Assembly: GCA_902800045.1 (NCBI GenBank)
Contig: CADCCZ010000002.1
Span: 248,001-312,000, forward strand
Direction of reading: 5' to 3'
From: an uncultured Bacteroidia bacterium
Lineage (GTDB): Bacteria; Bacteroidota; Bacteroidia; Bacteroidales; ML635J-15
Length of the DNA stretch: 64,000 nucleotides
Numbering within the stretch: the stretch's first letter is position 1; each line of letters starts with the position of its first letter. A program made the translations under genes and the position numbers. Of this stretch, positions 1-7,730 are shown piece by piece. Under the pieces are notes generated by a model. That model ran no database searches. It was not told where the DNA came from and saw only the letters and a list, made by a program, of their open reading frames with translations.

Positions 1-5
1 GGTGG

Positions 6-31
6 AGCGGCTGACAAGAGCCGCTTTTTTT
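6..31 (+). terminator. Rho-independent terminator of an upstream gene
   Basis: Perfect 7 bp stem AGCGGCT/AGCCGCT with a 6 nt loop is followed by a run of seven T. It ends a transcript entering from the left of the window. The gene it serves is outside the window. Confidence 0.8.
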
Positions 32-74
32 GTGCTACCATGTAATTTTTTGTTGGGATGCCACGTTTTTTCCC

Positions 75-82
75 TATTTTTG
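75..82 (+). promoter_or_regulatory. Promoter -7 box (TATTTTTG)
   Basis: TATTTTTG matches the Bacteroidota -7 consensus TAnnTTTG. It lies 22 nt before the ATG at 105 and after the terminator at 6-31, so it probably drives the three-gene operon from 105 to 3227. A TTG about 25 nt upstream could be the -33 element. Confidence 0.55.
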
Positions 83-104
83 CATGGTAATTATTATAGC
101 TTCA

Positions 105-809
105 ATGGACTCAAAAGGTATTCTATATCTCATACCCAACAAGATAAGCGAGGCACCGCTCGACGAGGTTGTGCCACAGAGACTTGTCGCACTTGTGCCA
201 ACCATAAAACACTACATTGTGGAGGATGTGCGCACGGTGCGCCGCTATCTGCGACAGCTTAACCGCGAAGTGGATATCGACTCGACAACCTTCTACGAAC
301 TCAACAAGCACACCATAGACACCGACATTTCCAACTACCTTGATGCTGCCGAAAATGGCGAAAACATCGGACTTATCAGCGAGGCTGGACTTCCATGCGT
401 TGCCGACCCGGGAAATGTGATTGTGGCAATGGCTCATCGCAAGGGGATTAAGGTCGTGCCGCTTGTCGGTCCTTGTTCTATGATGATGGCGCTGATGGCT
501 TCGGGACTGAACGGGCAGAACTTCGCATTCAACGGCTACATTCCCATCGACCAGCCAGAACGCACCCGCAAGTTGCGCGATTTGGAAGCACGCTCGCGAA
601 AGGAAGGCCAGTCGCAGATATTCATGGACACGCCCTACCGCAACAACCGTCTGTTCGACGACCTGAAGGCAACGCTTTCGCCTCAGACAATGCTTTGTAT
701 CGCTCTCAATATCACTTCCGACGACGAGTTTATCTGCACAAAATCCATCGCCGAGTGGAAGCGAGAAAAACTAGATTTGAACAAAAAACCTTGTATTTTC
801 ATAATATGA
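105..809 (+). CDS. SAM-dependent methyltransferase, tetrapyrrole methylase (RsmI-like) family
   Basis: The 234-residue protein begins ILYLIPNKIS and carries the tetrapyrrole-methylase signatures: SEAGLPCVADPGN near residue 90, matching the SDAGTPGISDPG loop of RsmI, and PLVGPCSMMMALMASGL near residue 118, matching the PGPSALITALSASG SAM-binding segment. RsmI methylates the 2'-OH of C1402 of 16S rRNA. This shorter Bacteroidota relative has a divergent N-terminus, so its exact target is uncertain. The ATG at 105 is chosen because the open frame upstream of it contains the promoter. The stop overlaps the next ATG by 4 bp (ATGA at 806-809), which suggests translational coupling. Confidence 0.85.
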   Translation: MDSKGILYLIPNKISEAPLDEVVPQRLVALVPTIKHYIVEDVRTVRRYLRQLNREVDIDSTTFYELNKHTIDTDISNYLDAAENGENIGLISEAGLPCVADPGNVIVAMAHRKGIKVVPLVGPCSMMMALMASGLNGQNFAFNGYIPIDQPERTRKLRDLEARSRKEGQSQIFMDTPYRNNRLFDDLKATLSPQTMLCIALNITSDDEFICTKSIAEWKREKLDLNKKPCIFII

Positions 810-2002
810 ATCGACTTATAAAAATATCCATCCTTCTCGTCTTTGCCGTGGCAATATGCCTGACATCGGGCAAGGTGTTCAACATTGGGATAGGAACAAA
901 ATCGGCAGAAAAGATAACAGAGCTTGGTGACTCGACAGCCTGCTTTGCCGAAATAGTTGAAAATTTTTCGTACTACGAATACACAGCCGACAACGACTGC
1001 TACCAGCTTTACGACAAGTCGGAAAAACTGGTGGGCAAAGCACTTTTCTCGATGCCGTACTGTGCCGACATAAAGGGCTATGCTGGAAATGTTCCGCTCG
1101 TAGTGCTGCTTTCGCCAGATGACAAGGTGCAGAAAGTACATCTGCTCGACAACAACGAAACGCCATCCTTCCTCGACCGCGTAGTGGCAAAAGGTTTCCT
1201 CGAAAGCTGGAATGGACTTTCGACCGACGAGGCAAAAGCAAAGCAGGTGGATGCCGTGACTGGCGCAACCTATTCGAGTTCGGCAATATCGAAATCGGTA
1301 AGAGTTCGCCTCGAAACATACGCCGGCAGTGCCACGACTTCTTCCGAAACGGAGAATATGGGCAACCTCGTGGGATTCATCGCCTCGATGGTATTCCTGC
1401 TGTTCGCAGGATTCTGCTTCTGGGAACCGCAACGGACAAGGAAATTCCGCATTGTGCTACTGCTGGCATCAATCGGAATACTTGGCTTCTGGCTCGGACA
1501 GTTCATCAGCATTGCAAAATTGTCGGCATGGCTTGTTTCGGGTGTTAACTGGCAGATGGAAATATTCCTGTTCATTGTGCTTGTGGCAGGAATTCTAGCT
1601 CCGCTTTTCCTCGGCAAACAGTTCTACTGCATGTATGTATGTCCGTTCGGCGCTTGCCAGGAACTTGTCGGCAAGGTAAATCCCAAGCACAAGCTGAAGA
1701 TTTCGCCCAAGGTTGTAAAATGGCTGCGCTACCTGCGTTATGTTCTGCTTGTTGTGCTTGGTGCATTGCTATGTACTTCGCTCGACATCAGCATCGAGAA
1801 CTTTGAGCCATTCTCGGCATTCAAGTTCCAGTTTGCCTCATTGGCAGTGCTGATACTTGCAGGCGTGATGCTTGTGCTTTCGATATTCATAAACCGTCCG
1901 TGGTGTACTTTCCTTTGTCCTACTGGTGCGTTTTTCTCGCTTTTCATGAAGAAAACGGCACAAAATTCGCAGGAAAAAGATTCAAACACAAATAAAGAAT
2001 AA
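806..2002 (+). CDS. FMN-binding domain / 4Fe-4S polyferredoxin-like membrane protein
   Basis: The 398-residue protein has an N-terminal membrane or signal helix, then an FMN-binding domain with the covalent flavin motif TGAT at residues 152-155 (flavin expected on Thr155, as in RnfG/NqrC/NosR). Several membrane helices follow from about residue 180. Two half-cluster motifs lie in cytoplasmic loops: C275-x3-C279-P with C284, and C367-x3-C371-P, as in NosR/NapH-type proteins. This architecture moves electrons across the inner membrane between a periplasmic flavin and cytoplasmic iron-sulfur centres. The redox partner is not evident, since the neighbours are an RNA methyltransferase and an AI-2E transporter. 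The ATG at 806 overlaps the previous stop, and a much longer upstream frame is only antiparallel to the methyltransferase gene. The domain call is firm; the physiological role is not known. Confidence 0.85.
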   Translation: MNRLIKISILLVFAVAICLTSGKVFNIGIGTKSAEKITELGDSTACFAEIVENFSYYEYTADNDCYQLYDKSEKLVGKALFSMPYCADIKGYAGNVPLVVLLSPDDKVQKVHLLDNNETPSFLDRVVAKGFLESWNGLSTDEAKAKQVDAVTGATYSSSAISKSVRVRLETYAGSATTSSETENMGNLVGFIASMVFLLFAGFCFWEPQRTRKFRIVLLLASIGILGFWLGQFISIAKLSAWLVSGVNWQMEIFLFIVLVAGILAPLFLGKQFYCMYVCPFGACQELVGKVNPKHKLKISPKVVKWLRYLRYVLLVVLGALLCTSLDISIENFEPFSAFKFQFASLAVLILAGVMLVLSIFINRPWCTFLCPTGAFFSLFMKKTAQNSQEKDSNTNKE

Positions 2003-2003
2003 A

Positions 2004-3227
2004 ATGTCAAAATACCGCAAATATATCATAGGTTTTATCGGGTTGGTAATTCTGGTGCTTTTCTGCATCTACTTTTCCAACATCGTATGGTGGCTGCTGA
2101 TTTCGGGTTTCATTGCTGCGATTTCGAGTCCAATCGTCAAGCTTCTCGACAAGATTCATTTTGGACGTTTCCAGATGCCCCGCTGGGTGTCGGCAATGAT
2201 TACTACCATACTTATATGGGGAGTGCTGGTTCTGTTTGTTGTGCTGACGGTTCCGTTTGTCGGCAAGCAGATCGCTCAGTTCCAGAACATCGACATCGAA
2301 AGCCTGCAGGCAGGTCTTAGCCAACCTATACAGAAGATTGACGAGTTTGTCCGCTCGTACCCCGTCTTCGGAATGCCCGAGTTTTCGACCGAAGAGGTAG
2401 TTATCGACAATGTAAAGGATGTAATCAATTTCTCGGCACTCGGCAACATTGCCGGCAACCTTGGAAGCACGGCAATCGCGCTGTTTTTGTCGCTGTTTTC
2501 GATAACATTCTTCACCTATTTCTTCCTCAAGGAGACCAAACTTTTCCGCAGCCTGATTATGGCGCTTGTACCAACTCGCTACGAGGAAAAGGCAACCCAT
2601 ATCCTCGACAAGCTTCCGAAGCTCATCAAGAACTACCTGCACGGTATTTTCTTCGAGATGCTGTCGGTTACGACATTGATAACCATCGGAATGCTGATTT
2701 GCGGACAGAACTTCGGACTTTCGCTGCTGATTGGTATGCTCTGCGGATTCCTCAACATTATCCCGTACATCGGACCGTGGATTGGCGCGGCAATCGGAAT
2801 TGCTTTCATTGGTGCCGCCAATGTGAACCTCGACTTCTACACCTACACTATGCCGCAGATTTACGGCTTGCTGATAACGGTTGTGGTGGTAAGGCTGATT
2901 GATGACTTTGTCTTCCAGCCGTTCTTCTATTCGCGCAGCGTAAACGCCCATCCGCTCGAGATTTTCGTTGTGATAATAGTGGCAGGAACACTCTACGGCA
3001 TTGTGGGTATGATGCTTGCAATCCCTGTCTATACCGTGTTGCGTGTGGTAGCGAAGGAATTTCTGTCGGAGTACAAGATTGTCCGCAAGCTTACGCGTGG
3101 CATTGACGATGAAAAACCGCAGAAAGCAAAAGAAATTACAAGCGGTACCGCACCACAGAAGCGTCAGAACAGACGGCACTATAGGAGAAAGCCGAACAAG
3201 CAGGCAACTGTGGACAAAAAGGAATAG
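2004..3227 (+). CDS. AI-2E family transporter (PerM/TqsA-like permease)
   Basis: The 407-residue polytopic inner-membrane protein starts one base after the preceding stop. It has paired N-terminal helices (residues 7-45), a helix near 65-85, an amphipathic periplasmic segment, and a C-terminal bundle with the family motifs GFLNIIPYIGPWIGA and VVVVRLIDDFVFQPFF. The family includes the autoinducer-2 exporter TqsA and Na+/H+ antiporters, so the substrate cannot be assigned from sequence. The last 40 residues are a strongly basic cytoplasmic tail rich in K, R and Q, longer than in most relatives. It ends the operon that begins at 105. Confidence 0.88.
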   Translation: MSKYRKYIIGFIGLVILVLFCIYFSNIVWWLLISGFIAAISSPIVKLLDKIHFGRFQMPRWVSAMITTILIWGVLVLFVVLTVPFVGKQIAQFQNIDIESLQAGLSQPIQKIDEFVRSYPVFGMPEFSTEEVVIDNVKDVINFSALGNIAGNLGSTAIALFLSLFSITFFTYFFLKETKLFRSLIMALVPTRYEEKATHILDKLPKLIKNYLHGIFFEMLSVTTLITIGMLICGQNFGLSLLIGMLCGFLNIIPYIGPWIGAAIGIAFIGAANVNLDFYTYTMPQIYGLLITVVVVRLIDDFVFQPFFYSRSVNAHPLEIFVVIIVAGTLYGIVGMMLAIPVYTVLRVVAKEFLSEYKIVRKLTRGIDDEKPQKAKEITSGTAPQKRQNRRHYRRKPNKQATVDKKE

Positions 3228-3728
3228 ATACAGCTGAGAATTTAGCAGTTTGAGCGCTTCGGGGTTTCAAAACTGCACAATAGACTGCGCAATATTTTGC
3301 AAAATGTGCGCAATGGAGTGCGCATTTTTGTCGCCTTTAGCTAATGCAAAGAATTGGGATGCTATTGAAAATAATCATAGCATTACTACCCTCAAAAAAA
3401 TCTGTTTTTTCCCGATTTTTCCTGTTTTCGCGAAGAATTTGCCTTTTTGTGACAAAATTTGTCGTAGGTTTTTCGCTGTTTTTGCCCCTAAAAAGGCTCA
3501 AAAAGTGGTATTTTTGGCATCCTCAAAAAATATTATACGATAATAGCAAATTTTTGCTAGTAAAAATCATATGGTATAATATAATTACAAAATTTCACAT
3601 TTTAATAATTGATAAAAATAGGCGTTTTAGCCCCCAAAATGCCTCGCGTGACCGAGTTTTAAATTTCAAAATCGTATTGAATAGGGATAAGATTTTTTAA
3701 CTATTTAACTTTTGAAAGGAATAAATTT
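3228..3728. other. AT-rich intergenic gap without a supported gene
   Basis: About 500 bp. Open frames here encode low-complexity F/K/C-rich peptides with no homology signal and are not called. A possible weak terminator lies near its left end. The right end is very AT-rich, consistent with a promoter for the gene at 3729, but no exact TAnnTTTG box was found. Confidence 0.6.
3307..3329 (+). terminator. Possible terminator after the AI-2E transporter operon
   Basis: A 6 bp stem TGCGCA/TGCGCA with a 6 nt loop (ATGGAG) is followed by five T. It lies 80 bp after the stop at 3227. Both arms are themselves palindromic and a second inverted repeat (ATTTTGCAAAAT) lies just before it, so another fold is possible. 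Confidence 0.4.
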
Positions 3729-4121
3729 ATGAATGAAGTAAAATGTTTATTGGTTGTTTTAGCGTTCAGCTTGTTTGGCATGCAAAATTTATGTGCTCAA
3801 GAACGCAGTCTTACCCCCTACGAGGAGCAGTATATGAAACTGGCTGGCGATGCGATGTATAAAATCGGAGATGCTCTCAACGAGAAAGCGACGCCAGAGG
3901 AAAAGTTTGTAATGGGTTTATTGATGTCGAAGAAGATGGAGCCGATATATCAGGCACAAACCGATTACGAAAAATTTGTAGCTGCAGAAAAGTTTCTCAA
4001 CGAATTTTTAGGTCCGTATTATCTGTTTACTCCAGGAACATATTTTGAGTACGAATTGCAGTCGGTTGCCAACTGGTATTTTTCGGAGAAAACGAAATTG
4101 AAGAAAAACTATGGGGAATAA
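3729..4121 (+). CDS. Small secreted hypothetical protein
   Basis: The 130-residue protein has a clear type I signal peptide (residues 1-24, hydrophobic LLVVLAFSLFGMQ core, cleavage after NLCAQ). The mature part is about 106 residues, mostly helical and charged, with no cysteines and no motif I recognise. It is presumably periplasmic. It stands alone between an AT-rich gap and the nuclease gene at 4235. No function is assigned. Confidence 0.7.
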   Translation: MNEVKCLLVVLAFSLFGMQNLCAQERSLTPYEEQYMKLAGDAMYKIGDALNEKATPEEKFVMGLLMSKKMEPIYQAQTDYEKFVAAEKFLNEFLGPYYLFTPGTYFEYELQSVANWYFSEKTKLKKNYGE

Positions 4122-4234
4122 CATGACGCCAAAGATAAAGAGTGAAAAAATGAATAGAAAAAAGAATTAAGTTCTTGGTTATATGGATTTTGTTTTTAAT
4201 TTTGCAAAGAATAAAATAATTAAAAAGTTTTACA

Positions 4235-5206
4235 ATGAGAGCAGAAGAATTTATTAAGACTCGCCAATTGGTATGGGCAAAAAGAAAAGGTCTTGTTTTG
4301 GATGGAAATTATCCTTTATACTGCAATTGTATCGATTGTAATATATATGGCGGATTGAATGAAGACGTGAGAATGCAATTTGATAAAGGAAGTGGAAATG
4401 AATTGAATGATGAAATATGGCCATCAAAGATGAAAGCATTGTTTTCATCTTCTGCATTGTGTGTAAATGTGTTCCAATATTTTGCAATAGGAAATGAGAA
4501 TAAAGTATTAGACTTTCTGAAGGCGTGTAAACTTATTAGTAATAAATATCAAGGAGATGTAATACCTGTCGATTTTGAATATGAAAACAAAAAAATACAA
4601 GTGCCTATTAGGTTTGAAGAAAAATTTGAAATAGGGATTCCTTATGGTGTTCCAAATTTAGATGCAGTTATTAGAACCAAATCTAAAACTGGCAAGAAAC
4701 AATTGTTTGCTTTTGAGAGCAAATTTACAGAACCATATTCATCATCTCATAGGGGTAATTTCCTTAAGGAGAAGTATTGTAGCGAAAGGAAAATTTGGAT
4801 TTATAATGGTTGTGATATTTATAAAGCATTGAATATTGATAATAAAGAAAATATATGCAGATTGATAAAAAAAGATGAGAAAGAAGAATGGGAAGAAGGT
4901 CGTTATATTTTTGATTACAAATATCTTGATGGTGCACAATTGGTAAAGCATATTTTAGGAATTACAAATGATTTAGATGAAAGTAACAAAACAGAAATTA
5001 CTCTAGTTTATTTGTGGTACGATGCATTAGGAGCAGAGGGGGCTGCTCATAGAAATGAAATAGAAGATTTCCGTAAGAAAGTAGAGTCCTGTACTTCGAT
5101 AAAAGTCAGACATATAACTTATCAAGAAATCATTTGCAACTTGTGTAAAAGACTGGTAGATTCTCACCGAGATTATTTGAATTACATTACTGAAAGATAC
5201 TTGTAG
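4235..5206 (+). CDS. PD-(D/E)XK superfamily nuclease (putative orphan restriction-type endonuclease)
   Basis: The 323-residue protein has a PD-(D/E)XK core: NLDAVI with D143, a strand-turn, then FAFESKF with E161 and K163 (D-x17-E-x-K). Upstream is the segment KMKALFSSSALCVNVFQYF, which resembles the Ser/Cys-rich helix of the PGN_0703-like family of putative restriction endonucleases; that family link is from memory. The coding sequence is visibly more AT-rich than its neighbours and is followed by a repeat element, suggesting acquisition. No methyltransferase or specificity gene is adjacent, so it is either a type IV-like/standalone nuclease or the remnant of a system. The active-site call is fairly firm; the defence role is inferred. 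Confidence 0.7.
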   Translation: MRAEEFIKTRQLVWAKRKGLVLDGNYPLYCNCIDCNIYGGLNEDVRMQFDKGSGNELNDEIWPSKMKALFSSSALCVNVFQYFAIGNENKVLDFLKACKLISNKYQGDVIPVDFEYENKKIQVPIRFEEKFEIGIPYGVPNLDAVIRTKSKTGKKQLFAFESKFTEPYSSSHRGNFLKEKYCSERKIWIYNGCDIYKALNIDNKENICRLIKKDEKEEWEEGRYIFDYKYLDGAQLVKHILGITNDLDESNKTEITLVYLWYDALGAEGAAHRNEIEDFRKKVESCTSIKVRHITYQEIICNLCKRLVDSHRDYLNYITERYL

Positions 5207-5239
5207 TTTGCAGTAAAATGATTAATCGCAATCATTACC

Positions 5240-5395
5240 CATGGGAGATTTCGGATAGTTTGATTCACACAGCTCCTCGTTCCGTATCGCTGGTTCATCA
5301 TAACTTCCGAAATGACGTTTAATAGTCATTCCACAAAGCTGAACGAACAGGCGCAGGAACGAGCCTTGTGAGTTCGCTTATGCGGAATCTCCCAT
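5240..5395. repeat. GTCATTCCG palindromic element, copy 1 (half-units in swapped order)
   Basis: Two blocks match the halves of the elements at 49236 and 53289 but in the opposite order. The right-half block (5240-5316, from CATGGGAGATTTCGG to AATGAC) comes first, then 8 bp, then the left-half block (5325-5395, from GTCATTCC through ACGAGCCTTGTGAGTTCG to CGGAATCTCCCAT). This indicates a modular family in which two opposed units of about 70 bp can be joined either way. Confidence 0.8.
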
Positions 5396-5444
5396 TGTCG
5401 AAAATTGTGGATAACTATTAAGAAAAAAACATTAATCAACCCTT

Positions 5445-6011
5445 ATGAAACTCCTCCACCTCTCCGACACACACTGTCTTCATCGAAAGATAAGGGATTT
5501 GCCCTTTGCTGATGTCCTCGTTCATAGCGGTGACATCAGCAACTGTGGCACCGAGGATGAGGTGCTCGACTTCCTAAACTGGCTCATAGAACTGCCGTAC
5601 CCACATAAGATTTTCGTAACTGGCAACCACGACCTTTGCCTCTGGGATGCGGAAAACATCGAAGATTTGCCCGACAATGTCCATTTCCTGCAGGACAGAA
5701 GCATAACAATCGATGGCGTCAAGTTCTTCGGGCTAGGGTACAACCATACGGAAGAGCTGATTCCTGCCGATGCCGATGTGGTCGTCACCCACGAACCGCC
5801 AGTTATGATACTCGACGAGTCGGCTGGAGTACATTGGGGGAATGTCCCGTTGCGAAACAGAATTTTGCAGGTTAAGCCACGCTACCATCTTTTCGGTCAC
5901 GCACACAATGGTTACGGTACGATAGAACGCAACGGCATTGTTTTCTCAAACGCAGCCTTGCTTGACGACATGAACCGTCTGGTCAGAAAACCTAAAATAT
6001 TCTGTCTGTAA
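5445..6011 (+). CDS. Calcineurin-like metallophosphoesterase
   Basis: The 188-residue protein has all five metallophosphoesterase blocks in order: LSDTH (about residue 6), HSGDIS (27), TGNHD (59), VVVTHEPP (108) and LFGHAHN (144). These supply the ligands of a di-metal site. Small cytoplasmic members of this group hydrolyse phosphodiesters or phosphomonoesters, and the substrate is unknown. It is preceded by repeat copy 1 and followed by a 467 bp non-coding gap, so it appears monocistronic. There is no signal peptide. Confidence 0.88.
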   Translation: MKLLHLSDTHCLHRKIRDLPFADVLVHSGDISNCGTEDEVLDFLNWLIELPYPHKIFVTGNHDLCLWDAENIEDLPDNVHFLQDRSITIDGVKFFGLGYNHTEELIPADADVVVTHEPPVMILDESAGVHWGNVPLRNRILQVKPRYHLFGHAHNGYGTIERNGIVFSNAALLDDMNRLVRKPKIFCL

Positions 6012-6478
6012 ATCGACGCATATAACTTGTTGTTAAGCCCTAAAAATTAGACTTAACAACACACTATAGTGTAAAATATTACCGATAACTTGCTGCTAAG
6101 TGATTCGGAAAATGAGTTAACAGCAGATAATAGGTTGGTGATGTGAGGATATTGGGCATTGTATAAAAACATTGTTGCAAAAAGGTTTTATTATCAAATA
6201 ATTGTGAATAATGTTTTGCTTTTAATGGTAGCAAAAACAAAAAACAACCTTATTTTTGTGGTACAAAACTTAGAAATACAGTCGCGGCACGCCACGACTA
6301 AACAAGAAACATGAAACATATAAACGACATCAAACCATAAAAAACAATCGACGCAAAGTGTTGCGTCGCTACGACTTTGAACTGTTAAACCCTGAACATT
6401 AAAAACTTATAAACGGCGTTAGCCATAGAAACTTAGAAACGTGCGCAGCACATTGAAACTTAGAAACAACTTAAACTT
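6012..6478. other. Intergenic gap ending in structured repeats
   Basis: The left 270 bp is AT-rich with no gene seen. The right part holds an imperfect palindrome GTCGCGGCACGCCACGAC (6281-6298, a second near-identical copy is at 21427), a perfect 8 bp stem CGACGCAA/TTGCGTCG with loop AGTG (6349-6368), and mini-hairpin repeat units running directly into the ATG at 6479. Confidence 0.7.
6411..6478 (+). repeat. Mini-hairpin repeat array 1 (aspartate kinase leader)
   Basis: Units such as GGCGTTAGCC and TGCGCAGCA, each a 3 bp stem with a 3-4 nt loop, are separated by ATAGAAAC/TTAGAAAC spacers. The last spacer is 6 nt from the aspartate kinase start codon, so the units would lie in its mRNA leader. 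Confidence 0.7.
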
Positions 6479-7729
6479 ATGAAGGTATATAAATTCGGCG
6501 GTGCATCGGTAAAGACGCCACAGGCAATAGAGAATGTCTATAACATAATAAAGGACGAAAACGAACTGGTAATTGTAGTTTCGGCAATCGACAAGACAAC
6601 CAACCATCTGGAACGCCTCGTCAACTACTATTTCAACGGCGACGAGCAGAAAAATGTCGAGTTCGAGAACATCAAGAAGTTCCATTACGATTACGCAGCC
6701 GAAGCCTTTGGCGGCAAGACCGAAACGGTTTGCAAGAAGCTGAATTCACTATTCGAAGAAATTGCCGAACGCATCGACGGCATTCCTACCGACGACTACG
6801 ACTTCGAGTACGATTCAATCGTTTCGTACGGCGAATTGCTCAGCACTACCATTTTCTCGGAATACCTGCGCTACAGGGGAAAACAGAACAAGTTCATCGA
6901 CATACGCCGCTATATGGTCACCGACTCCAATTTCCGCGATGCGAAAATCGACTGGAAACTTTCGGAAAAGAAGGTGCGCAAGGCATTTTCGGATGCAAGC
7001 AACAATGTTTTTGTAACGCAAGGCTTCATCGGTAGCGACATAAGCCACCACACCACCACGCTCGGACGCGAGGGTTCGGACTATTCTGCTTCATCGATTG
7101 CACATATCATTGATGCCGAAAGCGTTACAATCTGGAAGGATGTGCCAGGCATTATGAACGCCGACCCAGCATGGTGCGACTTCGCCGAAAAGCTCGATGA
7201 GATTTCGTTCCACGAAGCCATCGAACTTGCATTCTACGGAGCCAAGGTCATCCACCCCAAGACCATCAAGCCTATCGAAAACAAAAACATTCCGCTGTAT
7301 GTACGCTCGTTCAAGGACCCGTCGGCAAAGGGAACTGTCATCCGCAAGCTGGATTATGCACTCGACCTTGTGCCAGTGTATATCCTGAAGCAGAATCAGG
7401 TGCTTATTTCAATTTCGCCGAAGGACTTTTCGTTCATAGTGGAGGAGAACATGAGCAACATTTTCGGACTGTTCGCCAAGTACAAGGTAAAGGTGAATGT
7501 AATGCAAAATTCTGCAATCGACTTCTCGGCTTCAATAGATGCCAACAATCGCAACTTCGATGCGCTTGTCGCCGACCTGCAGAAGGAATACTTTGTGAAG
7601 TACAACGAAAACCTGCAGCTTATCACCATCCGCTACTACAACGATGAAGCAATTAACCGAATGATTTCGGGACACAAGGTCTATATGACGCAGAAGAGCC
7701 GTAAGACGGCTAGATTCGTGATAGAATAG
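6479..7729 (+). CDS. Aspartate kinase (monofunctional)
   Basis: The 416-residue enzyme phosphorylates L-aspartate with ATP, the first step to lysine, threonine, methionine and diaminopimelate. The N-terminal KFGGASV motif (residues 5-11) and VVSAIDKTTN near residue 36 are diagnostic. TTTLGREGSDYSA near residue 195 and WKDVPGIMNADP near 223 complete the amino-acid kinase domain. The last 110 residues form an ACT-type regulatory region. There is no fused homoserine dehydrogenase. The start ATG directly follows a mini-hairpin array. A lysC/thrA-type symbol is withheld because paralogs cannot be told apart here. It converges on the epimerase gene at 7731 with 1 bp between the stops. Confidence 0.93.
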   Translation: MKVYKFGGASVKTPQAIENVYNIIKDENELVIVVSAIDKTTNHLERLVNYYFNGDEQKNVEFENIKKFHYDYAAEAFGGKTETVCKKLNSLFEEIAERIDGIPTDDYDFEYDSIVSYGELLSTTIFSEYLRYRGKQNKFIDIRRYMVTDSNFRDAKIDWKLSEKKVRKAFSDASNNVFVTQGFIGSDISHHTTTLGREGSDYSASSIAHIIDAESVTIWKDVPGIMNADPAWCDFAEKLDEISFHEAIELAFYGAKVIHPKTIKPIENKNIPLYVRSFKDPSAKGTVIRKLDYALDLVPVYILKQNQVLISISPKDFSFIVEENMSNIFGLFAKYKVKVNVMQNSAIDFSASIDANNRNFDALVADLQKEYFVKYNENLQLITIRYYNDEAINRMISGHKVYMTQKSRKTARFVIE

Positions 7730-7730
7730 C

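Noticed and set aside
473..805. N-terminal extension of the FMN/4Fe-4S protein
   Set aside because: It is out of frame with, and overlaps, the methyltransferase gene; the signal/membrane helix begins at the ATG at 806.
2007..3179. 390-codon minus-strand frame opposite the AI-2E transporter gene
   Set aside because: Antisense shadow; its translation is His/Asn/Arg-rich without domains, while the plus strand gives a clear membrane protein.
3250..3700. Two overlapping plus-strand frames in the AT-rich gap
   Set aside because: Low-complexity F/K/C-rich translations, no ribosome site or family similarity, mutually overlapping.
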